Under the pieces are notes generated by a model. That model ran no database searches and was not told the origin of the DNA. It saw only the letters and a program-made list of their open reading frames with translations. Made by a program: the position numbers and the translations under genes. Shown one piece after another: positions 15,783-21,157 of a stretch of DNA of 21,157 nt. Source of the DNA: a virus. Location: positions 1 to 21,157 of the IMG/VR virus record IMGVR_UViG_3300009430_000252. One strand, 5' to 3'. Position 1 is the stretch's first letter; every line of letters begins with the position of its first letter.

Positions 15783-17834
15783 TTAGAGAACCCTTAATTC
15801 CTTATCGGTAGGGGATACGTAGAGATTGATAATTTGGCTAGTCATATTTTGTATTGCTGTAACGCTCTCACGGTTATCAATGAAAACCGGTGCCGAAATT
15901 TGATTGGCAATACTGAAAGCATTGATGATGTCCAAGCCTGCGTTCACTCTTCCGGCATTATTGGCAGAGGTATAAGTTACCAATGAGCCATTGCTATTGA
16001 TCATGGTTTCGCAAGTAGGGGCTTCTCCGCCATTAACTTGTTGTTTAAACATTTTGAATTTCACGTACTTAAACAATCCATTGATGCTTTCTTCTATGGC
16101 CTCAATTTTGGTTTTGTTAAATTGGGTAATGATGAAATCAATGGCTTCTAACTGATTTTGCTCCTGAAGTAGCTTTTCTTCCATGTTAACCAATTCGTTA
16201 ACCCTTTTTTGTTGCTGTTCATTAAAGCTTTCCTTGGCTAGTTCGCGATTAATTTCTTGCAATTGAATGTTTAGCTGCTGTTTTTGAGATATGGATGCAG
16301 CCATTGACTGATTGTCTGCATTTTCAGATTGTGGCTGATTTATAACAACTGCTTCTTGTGTTGAAATTTCGGATAGTAATGTTTGATATTCAATATTGTT
16401 TTGCAACATGGAAGTGAACAATACATCAACGTTTTGTTTTGCGATGTTGAGTTGTTCGTTTAATTTTTCAATCTCATTCGTGATGATCTGAATTTCGTTT
16501 TCCTTTGCCGAAATTTCAACTTTCCCTTTATCAATTCTTTGTTGTAAAGCATTGATTTCATCCTTCAAGGTTAAACCGGCTTTTACATTTTCGCTAAGTT
16601 TTTTCTGCTTCTCCTGATTAAAGTTTCCAAGCAATGTTTCTTTGCTTTCATTGATTGTTTCAAGTGGTAATTGTTGCTGGCAAGTGGGGCAAATGCAACT
16701 ATTTTCATCAAATACAAATTCCTGCGCGTTAATGGCAAGCCATTCATTTCTAAGCTGACAAATTTGCTCATTCTTCCCCGTAACTTCTGCCGATATACGC
16801 TCTATTTCGGCACGATAGTTTTTGAGAGTATTTTGTAAATTGGTAAAAGCAAAATTTTTGCTTTGAATTTGTTGTTCCAATTCTGTTGCTGCACTGCGGG
16901 ATTGATTCGCTATGGAATTGTACAAACTTTGGAGCTTGTTTTTTTTGCCGAAAAGGCTGTTTTGGTGTTCTTGATAAAGCTTTTGGTAAGTGGCAAAAGC
17001 CTCGTTGTAAGCCTTTGTTTTCTCTTCATTTTGCTTGGTAACATTTCCTATGAGTTCATCAATTCTTTGTATTTCATTGGTAATGGCATTGGCCGATTTT
17101 TTCAATGCCACAAAATCAATGCTTAGGTTGATAGAACGCTTGGCTTCTTCAATCCTAGCCGGTAGATCGGTAAGTTGGTCCTTTGTTTTTTTGATACTAG
17201 CCGATATTTGTTGCGCATATTCAGCGATGCTTTTGTTTTGGGAAAAAGCATCAGAAAGGGGTTTAATACTGTCAACTCCATAAACGCCTATTAATTTATC
17301 CAAAACAAATGCATTTGTAATGTCGGGCGCAATGCTCGTGAGCATTTTTCGTCTATCTTCCCATTTAAGTGAGTTGAAATAGAAGGGATTGCTAATCAGC
17401 ATGAACAACTGTTCGTTGGTGATGTATTGGGATACCTTTAATTTAAAATCGCTTTCTTTCAAGGGTACATCATTCCAAAAGTATACATTCTCATCACCAG
17501 CATACTCTTCATGGTTGGAGCCTCTGCGTTTGGTCCATTTTTGCTGCAATACCTTTTTTGCGGCAATTTCAATCCCATCTACAACAATAATGGCCTCCAC
17601 TTCGCTGTTGAGTTTGGGTATAAATTGCCCTTGTTTATCAAGCCTTTTAATTTCAAAGGTCGATTTACCTTCAGAGTCTTTTCCAAAGAATAGCCAAAGG
17701 AATGCATCAAACAGGGAGGTTTTACCCTTACCATTATCTGCATAAATATTGGTGATTTGGTTAAAATGTGCTTCAAAGCGCTCAATGCCTTTGAAGTTGC
17801 TGATAGTCATCTTTTTAACGACGATCTGTTTCAT
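15783..17834 (-). CDS. SbcC/RecF-like AAA ATPase with zinc-hook motif
   Basis: 683 aa. The N-terminal ATPase part has ISNFKGIERF and the Walker A element ADNGKGKTS (32-40). A long coiled coil (about 190-580) is interrupted by a CPTC zinc-hook motif at C382/C385. The C-terminal part has NNAGRVNAGLDIINAF in place of an LSGG-type signature and a Walker B-like FIDNRESV (651-658) with Asn where Glu is usual. This DN variant is common to phage ATPases found beside recT as far as I recall. It probably processes ends or supplies DNA tethering for RecT. No SbcD-like nuclease is adjacent; the MBL hydrolase may fill that role. Confidence 0.9.
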   Translation of the reverse strand: MKQIVVKKMTISNFKGIERFEAHFNQITNIYADNGKGKTSLFDAFLWLFFGKDSEGKSTFEIKRLDKQGQFIPKLNSEVEAIIVVDGIEIAAKKVLQQKWTKRRGSNHEEYAGDENVYFWNDVPLKESDFKLKVSQYITNEQLFMLISNPFYFNSLKWEDRRKMLTSIAPDITNAFVLDKLIGVYGVDSIKPLSDAFSQNKSIAEYAQQISASIKKTKDQLTDLPARIEEAKRSINLSIDFVALKKSANAITNEIQRIDELIGNVTKQNEEKTKAYNEAFATYQKLYQEHQNSLFGKKNKLQSLYNSIANQSRSAATELEQQIQSKNFAFTNLQNTLKNYRAEIERISAEVTGKNEQICQLRNEWLAINAQEFVFDENSCICPTCQQQLPLETINESKETLLGNFNQEKQKKLSENVKAGLTLKDEINALQQRIDKGKVEISAKENEIQIITNEIEKLNEQLNIAKQNVDVLFTSMLQNNIEYQTLLSEISTQEAVVINQPQSENADNQSMAASISQKQQLNIQLQEINRELAKESFNEQQQKRVNELVNMEEKLLQEQNQLEAIDFIITQFNKTKIEAIEESINGLFKYVKFKMFKQQVNGGEAPTCETMINSNGSLVTYTSANNAGRVNAGLDIINAFSIANQISAPVFIDNRESVTAIQNMTSQIINLYVSPTDKELRVL

Positions 17835-17836
17835 AA

Positions 17837-18064
17837 TTAGAGTTTTAAATTGTTGAAATAGTTGTATGTTTTGCCTAGAATATTCTGCATAACGGGTTCG
17901 TTATCGGCAATCGATTGTTGTATTTCTTTGATTAACCGGTGCACATCTTCCGGTTGTTTTTCGTTGAAGTTGTCAACAAAATTTTTGATGGTTACACCCC
18001 AAATGGTATCAGGTTCAACCAATAAAAGTTGAGTTACAATTTCTTGCATTAATTGCTGCTTCAT
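17837..18064 (-). CDS. Small hypothetical protein, 75 aa
   Basis: Its start overlaps the preceding gene's stop as ATGA (18064-18061), and it ends 2 nt before the ATPase start, so it is firmly part of the operon. Predicted mostly helical and acidic. No family recognised. Confidence 0.7.
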   Translation of the reverse strand: MKQQLMQEIVTQLLLVEPDTIWGVTIKNFVDNFNEKQPEDVHRLIKEIQQSIADNEPVMQNILGKTYNYFNNLKL

Positions 18065-18276
18065 TCTGGTAAGATTTGCATACAGAGGTCAAATTCTACA
18101 TCTATAATGGCGGTTTCTACATCAATGCCTTCCGACATTTTAGTTATGATGTAGTGGTAATAGGCTGCTAATTCAAATTTGTTCCATTGTTTCACTTGGC
18201 CATTGTAGAGTATTCTACTCATAACATCAACCACCAATTGATTTGGGTTTTCAGAAGCGACTAATTGATTTTCCAT
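18061..18276 (-). CDS. Small hypothetical protein, 71 aa; first gene after the noncoding leader
   Basis: ATG at 18276 (MENQLVASEN). Probably helical, acidic, with no recognised family. It is the first gene behind the roughly 450-nt noncoding region, and there is no clear TAnnTTTG box directly upstream. It may therefore depend on transcription that has passed through the structured region. Confidence 0.7.
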   Translation of the reverse strand: MENQLVASENPNQLVVDVMSRILYNGQVKQWNKFELAAYYHYIITKMSEGIDVETAIIDVEFDLCMQILPE

Positions 18277-18295
18277 TGTATAATGTTTAAAAGAT

Positions 18296-18317
18296 GGCAG
18301 ACTTTGTACCGTCTGCC
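18296..18317 (-). terminator. Hairpin with short T-tract before the early operon's main block
   Basis: Minus strand GGCAGAC - 8-nt loop - GTCTGCC (7 bp), followed by ATCTTTT. It is a plausible but weak intrinsic terminator 20 nt before the gene starting at 18276. Its 5' arm shares three bases with the competing long-range stem CCCTGGC/GCCAGGG, so terminator and alternative fold are mutually exclusive. Confidence 0.4.
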
Positions 18318-18545
18318 AGGGTCGTACGTCTTTCCGTTCTTGTCGTGTTTTTATTTTTGGTCGTAACCATGGGCAACAACGCCCAACCGTCTTTCCGGCT
18401 GTCAGAAAGCCCTGGCCGTTTAGTGAATTAATACGCCTCCGTCATGTCGTATTGCTATCCTTTCCATGATGTCACAGGTTACATCACCTTTCCTGTCGGT
18501 TTCACATAAGCTGTACTTTCGTTCCTCTTACTTGGGGTTGCGTTG

Positions 18546-18675
18546 TGGGAACAGCAGGAATCGAACCTGCATGCATCAGACACGTAGTACCACCTTGCGA
18601 TGTCCCGTCAGCCCTATGCCCAATCAACGAGGTCATGCCACTAGTGCAGGTGCCGCCTTTCCTCGTTCTGCTCCC
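18546..18675 (-). ncRNA. tRNA-like element: T-arm and acceptor without a normal anticodon arm
   Basis: On the minus strand a perfect T-arm, GCAGG-TTCGATT-CCTGC (18570-18554), is followed by TGTTCCC and A, as at a tRNA 3' end. No standard tRNA 5' half lies within 75 nt. GGGAGCA, about 100 nt upstream (18675-18669), pairs with TGTTCCC over 7 bp with one wobble, and next to it AACGAGG (18667-18661) pairs with CCTCGTT (18632-18626). The result would be an acceptor/T-arm end joined to a separate long arm, in a 130-nt unit with no clear anticodon loop. It could be a tRNA mimic, an interrupted tRNA or a pseudogene. Confidence 0.35.
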
Positions 18676-18728
18676 TTTTTTCTCCCGTGTAGAAACACAG
18701 GAGCTCAACTATAATCGCCAATCAAAAC

Positions 18729-18953
18729 CTACACTGTATTACGAACCTTGGTTTTTCTTAAACACAAAGGCTTTTTTACTTTGCCAGTTGCAAACTGAAT
18801 TTCCAAGCCCTCTTTAAATTCTTGAACCATTTTTTTTCCAGAAGCCCTCTTTGAGGGAGTAGCCAATTCTTTTTGGGCATACTCCCCAATTAGGGTGTCT
18901 ATGGCTTTGCGGAGCCTTAAGAGGGTTGTGTAATATTGTTCTCCTGTAATCAT
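18729..18953 (-). CDS. Small basic hypothetical protein, 74 aa
   Basis: ATG at 18953 overlaps the upstream stop by one base (TAATG), indicating coupling with the helix-turn-helix-like gene. The N-terminal half is helical (YYTTLLRLRKAIDTLIGEY); the C-terminal half is Lys/Arg-rich. It may bind nucleic acid, but no family is recognised. It is the last gene before the structured noncoding region. Confidence 0.65.
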   Translation of the reverse strand: MITGEQYYTTLLRLRKAIDTLIGEYAQKELATPSKRASGKKMVQEFKEGLEIQFATGKVKKPLCLRKTKVRNTV

Positions 18954-19177
18954 TAGGCTAACATTTCTTGTCTTTGTTCTATTCGTTTTTTGAAAAAATC
19001 ATATAATTGAATGCCGAAATCTACATTCGCAACTTGTCCTTGTAAATATCTTATAATGGTTCTTTCTGTTCTGCCAAATGCCTCTTGTGCATCATCTCTA
19101 TCTTTTGGAGAAATATTTTGATGTATCTCTTTGAGTTTTTCCGCACATATTAATTTTTGTTGTTCTAGCGTTATCAT
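18953..19177 (-). CDS. Cro-like small regulator, 74 aa
   Basis: First minus-strand gene facing the XRE repressor. Residues 27-48 (RDDAQEAFGRTERTIIRYLQ) fit a helix-turn-helix, and the C-terminal part is a charged helix. Size and position are those of a Cro-type protein, expressed from the promoter at 19218-19226 when the repressor is absent. Evidence is positional plus a plausible HTH; the protein family itself was not identified. Confidence 0.7.
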   Translation of the reverse strand: MITLEQQKLICAEKLKEIHQNISPKDRDDAQEAFGRTERTIIRYLQGQVANVDFGIQLYDFFKKRIEQRQEMLA

Positions 19178-19180
19178 ACG

Positions 19181-19256
19181 TTTTTCAACTTTTTTTCATT
19201 ATTTTGTTATTGACATAGCAAAGATAAAGTGAAAAAAGATTAAAAAGGTGAAAAAG
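19181..19256. promoter_or_regulatory. Putative lysogeny operator: repeated (G)TGAAAAA boxes in two orientations
   Basis: In the divergent intergenic region, GTGAAAAAAG (19229-19238) and GTGAAAAAG (19248-19256) stand as direct repeats 19 bp apart. Reversed copies TTTTTCAA (19181-19188) and TTTTTTTCA (19190-19198) lie on the other side of the -7 box at 19218-19226. The pairs flank and overlap the minus-strand promoter, as expected for repressor/Cro sites. The boxes are A-rich in AT-rich DNA, so chance is not negligible. Confidence 0.5.
19218..19226 (-). promoter_or_regulatory. Early promoter -7 box (TATCTTTGC)
   Basis: A match to the Bacteroidota consensus TAnnTTTG followed by C, on the minus strand 41 nt upstream of the Cro-like gene's ATG. 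No clear TTG lies at the -33 distance; the operator repeats occupy that position, which suggests an activated or tightly repressed promoter. It would drive the early operon. Confidence 0.7.
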
Positions 19257-19319
19257 CGTAATTAATGCGAATAAATAGATAAAATTCAAAAATAAAAATC
19301 CTTTTTTAAATATTTTCTA

Positions 19320-19700
19320 ATGAATACTGATGATTTAGCCGTTTTTTTAAGAAAATTAAAGATAAATGGCATAACCAAAACTGCTGTAGCAAAAAGATTA
19401 GGGATTTCGGCTGGTTATCTTTCAGACATGATTAATGGAAGAAAACCTATAACGAAGCAGTTTGAAATGTCGCTTTTTGAAGTTTTTTCGGATATTGAAG
19501 ATACAAAAGGTGAAAAAATAAAAAGAAATATCGAAAAATTATCGCCCGATGAACTTTCAGAAAAAGCTACATTAATTGTGCACGAAAGGTGGTTGGCTAA
19601 GGTTTTGTCTGATGTTTACAAGATTCCAATTGAACAGGCTTTGAAGCAACTTGCTGATGATACCAAGATAGAATTGAATGCGCTTTTAGCAATTTCTTAG
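19320..19700 (+). CDS. XRE-family transcriptional repressor (CI-like)
   Basis: 126 aa. A helix-turn-helix of the XRE type lies at about residues 18-42: ITKTAVAKRLGISAGYLSDM followed by INGRKP. The C-terminal half (about 65-126) is helical, without the Ser-Lys peptidase of LexA-type repressors, so release would not be by RecA-stimulated self-cleavage. It is transcribed away from the Cro-like gene across the operator region, the usual arrangement of a prophage switch. ATG at 19320 is used; a leader of unknown length precedes it. Confidence 0.88.
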   Translation: MNTDDLAVFLRKLKINGITKTAVAKRLGISAGYLSDMINGRKPITKQFEMSLFEVFSDIEDTKGEKIKRNIEKLSPDELSEKATLIVHERWLAKVLSDVYKIPIEQALKQLADDTKIELNALLAIS

Positions 19701-19779
19701 ATTGTTTCTTCACAAGCTTTTTCGACGAGTGTATCATAGCGTTAAGGATTCGTTGCAAAAATAGATAACTAAACAATTT

Positions 19780-19797
19780 AGTAAAATAATTTTTACT
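19780..19797. promoter_or_regulatory. Inverted repeat upstream of the nuclease gene
   Basis: AGTAAAA (19780-19786) and TTTTACT (19791-19797) form a 7-bp dyad with a 4-bp centre, ending 20 nt before the ATG at 19818. It may be an operator or the weak terminator of the repressor gene. No G/C-rich stem is present, so a terminator is less likely. Confidence 0.3.
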
Positions 19798-19817
19798 CAC
19801 ACTTAAATATTTTATAA

Positions 19818-20876
19818 ATGGATTTCAAAGACTTACTCAAACAATTAGGAGAACGTGTTACAAGGTCAAAAGACTTGGTTCAAACCGAAGAGGCAACAAA
19901 AAATGCTTTTATTATGCCTTTTATTCAAACGTTAGGATATGACGTTTTTAATCCTTTAGAGGTAGTGCCAGAGTATACTGCTGATATTGGTATTAAGCAA
20001 GGTGAAAAAGTGGACTATGCAATTTTAAAAGATAGCGAGCCAATCATTTTAATAGAGTGTAAACATTGGTCTGCAAATCTTGATCCACACAATTCACAAT
20101 TGTTCCGTTATTTTCATACATCAAAAGCAAAATTCGGATTGTTAACAAACGGTCTTGAATATAGGTTTTATACGGATTTGATAGAAGCCAATAAAATGGA
20201 CGAAAAACCATTTTTTGTTTTTAATATAACCGAGATTAAAGATGTCCAAGTTGAAGAACTTAAGAAATTTCATAAAGCATATTTTGACTTCAATACAATT
20301 GTAAATGCGGCAAGTGAATTAAAATACTTAGGGGAGATCAAAACAGTTTTACATAATGAGTTTAATAATCCATCTCCGGAATTTGTAAAACTGATTACCA
20401 AACAGTTTTATTCTGGTGTAATCACTCAAAAACTTTTGGATCAATTTACACAATTGACAAAACGCTCCATTTCTCAGTATTTAAACGATAGTATTACAGA
20501 TAGATTGAAAACTGCCTTGAAATCCGAAGAAGCCGCTGAGAGGGCCGAAATTGAAAGTCAGCCTATCATAATAACCCCAGATAATAAAATTGAAACGACG
20601 GAAGAAGAACTGGAAGCTTTTCAAATCATTAAATCAATATTGAGAAAGGTGTGTCCGGTAAGCAAAATTGTGCATAGGGATGCTCAGTCATATTTTGCAA
20701 TATTATTTGAAGATAACAATCGTAAACCTATTTGTCGGATGTACTTAAATACTTCCAAAAAGTATATTGCTTTATTTGATGAAAATAAAAAAGAAGTGAA
20801 AAAGGAAATATCTACCCTTGATGACATTTTCAATTTTGCTGATGATCTTTTAAAAACAGTTGAAAATTATATTTAA
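19818..20876 (+). CDS. HsdR N-terminal-type PD-(D/E)XK endonuclease-like protein
   Basis: 352 aa. The N-terminal domain matches type I restriction HsdR_N proteins: E25 in TEEATKNAFIMPFIQTLGYD, then KVDYAI (D66), then ILIECKHW with E80 and K82, giving the E...D...ExK nuclease set. No helicase domain follows; the C-terminal part (about 165-352) is a helical stretch and a mixed alpha/beta domain of unknown role. It stands alone, without HsdM or HsdS. Located just behind the phage repressor on the same strand, it may be expressed in the lysogen and act in exclusion or defence; this is inference from position. Confidence 0.85.
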   Translation: MDFKDLLKQLGERVTRSKDLVQTEEATKNAFIMPFIQTLGYDVFNPLEVVPEYTADIGIKQGEKVDYAILKDSEPIILIECKHWSANLDPHNSQLFRYFHTSKAKFGLLTNGLEYRFYTDLIEANKMDEKPFFVFNITEIKDVQVEELKKFHKAYFDFNTIVNAASELKYLGEIKTVLHNEFNNPSPEFVKLITKQFYSGVITQKLLDQFTQLTKRSISQYLNDSITDRLKTALKSEEAAERAEIESQPIIITPDNKIETTEEELEAFQIIKSILRKVCPVSKIVHRDAQSYFAILFEDNNRKPICRMYLNTSKKYIALFDENKKEVKKEISTLDDIFNFADDLLKTVENYI

Positions 20877-20893
20877 TAATAAAAAAGAAGATA

Positions 20894-21157
20894 ATGAAAT
20901 ATTTGCTATTCTTCATTTGCTTTTTAATTTTTTCATGCCAGAACGAAAAAGAGAAAAGAATGAATAAATTAAAAAATTTAGAGGATTTATACAAATCTGA
21001 ACAAGATTATGGGGATGCGTTAATTAATGAATTGTCAAGTTATAGTAATAAGTCTTCTGTTATTGATACAATTTTAATTAATAAAAAATTAGACAGTTTA
21101 AAAGTAGAAATGGCTGTTACAAAAAAATCAATTGATTCTATACTTAGTCTGGAATAG
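20894..21157 (+). CDS. Small predicted lipoprotein, 87 aa
   Basis: The N-terminus MKYLLFFICFLIFSC is a short type II signal peptide with a lipobox ending at C15. The mature part is Lys/Glu/Ser/Asp-rich and strongly helical, probably a coiled coil (about 25-85). ATG is 17 nt after the nuclease gene's stop, so the two are probably co-transcribed. The stop codon is the last codon of the window. A lipoprotein in this position could be a lysogenic-conversion or superinfection-exclusion factor, but the sequence alone cannot show it. Confidence 0.8.
   Translation: MKYLLFFICFLIFSCQNEKEKRMNKLKNLEDLYKSEQDYGDALINELSSYSNKSSVIDTILINKKLDSLKVEMAVTKKSIDSILSLE

Larger units (their letters stand above)
18277..18728 (-). 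ncRNA. Candidate structured noncoding RNA / operon leader (about 450 nt)
   Basis: No convincing gene is present. Frames here translate into tRNA-like nonsense. Minus-strand pairings visible: GGCAGAC/GTCTGCC (18311-18317 with 18296-18302); GCCAGGG/CCCTGGC (18410-18416 with 18315-18321), which closes over a TGGGC/GCCCA hairpin (18370-18385); TGATGT/ACATCA (18467-18486); plus the tRNA-like part at 18546-18675. The decamer CGGAAAGACG occurs twice. The stretch looks richer in G and C than its flanks. It could be a phage-associated large RNA (GOLLD- or ROOL-like classes are also found near tRNAs), an antitermination leader, or decayed tRNA DNA. I cannot assign a family by eye. Confidence 0.35.

Noticed and set aside
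18546-18675. tmRNA or RNase P RNA
   Set aside because: No tmRNA 5' consensus or ALAA-type tag codons, and no RNase P conserved blocks, are visible in 18277-18728.
18502-18708. 68-codon minus-strand ORF as a protein gene
   Set aside because: It reads through the tRNA-like T-arm, giving the AGSIPAVPT-type peptide typical of translated tRNA genes, and is Thr/Gly/Ser-rich without a family.
18277-18728. CRISPR array
   Set aside because: Only a decamer and short fragments repeat; there is no regular repeat-spacer spacing and no cas gene in the window.

Overview
The window looks like part of a member of the Bacteroidota, probably a prophage early region plus flanking accessory genes. The evidence is AT-rich DNA, TAnnTTTG-type -7 promoter boxes, a lack of Shine-Dalgarno sites, and phage gene families typical of that phylum. 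I cannot name a species. No integrase, capsid or packaging gene is visible, so the element's ends and the exact phage/host boundary are unknown.

Layout. Positions 1-1749 hold two unrecognised plus-strand genes that end at a long bidirectional terminator (1769-1818). Positions 1831-3647 on the minus strand form one module: a Bacteroidota-type promoter, a 27-codon Phe-rich leader ORF, overlapping hairpins able to act as antiterminator or terminator, two tandem tRNA-Phe(GAA) genes, and an rtcB RNA-ligase gene. Positions 3675-18276 are a tightly packed minus-strand operon with many ATGA overlaps. From promoter-distal to promoter-proximal it encodes a Gp37/Gp68 (DUF5131) protein, DUF1064, a RadC-like JAB protein, a winged-helix replication-type protein, a C5 cytosine methyltransferase, an ASCH-like protein, a SNF2 helicase, an N6-methylase-like protein, an MBL-fold hydrolase, RecT, an SbcC-like ATPase and several small unknowns. 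This is a phage replication, recombination and DNA-modification set.

Positions 18277-18728 (about 450 nt) hold no convincing gene. On the minus strand this stretch has several stem-loops and a tRNA-like T-arm/acceptor, so it is a candidate structured RNA in the leader of the early operon. Positions 18729-19700 are the control region: two small minus-strand genes, one helix-turn-helix-like, face a plus-strand XRE repressor across an intergenic region with repeated GTGAAAAA-type boxes over a good promoter. This is a CI/Cro-like switch. Downstream of the repressor on the plus strand lie an HsdR-N-type PD-(D/E)XK nuclease gene and a small lipoprotein gene, plausibly lysogeny-expressed cargo.

The most notable observation is the 1831-3647 module. 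Its leader shows classical 1:2, 2:3 and 3:4 pairing, the leader peptide is rich in Phe codons, and the controlled genes are tRNA-Phe x2 and an RNA ligase. I read it as a possible tRNA-Phe shortage sensor driving tRNA replacement and RNA repair. That function is inference. The pairings, the ORF and the gene order are read directly from the sequence.
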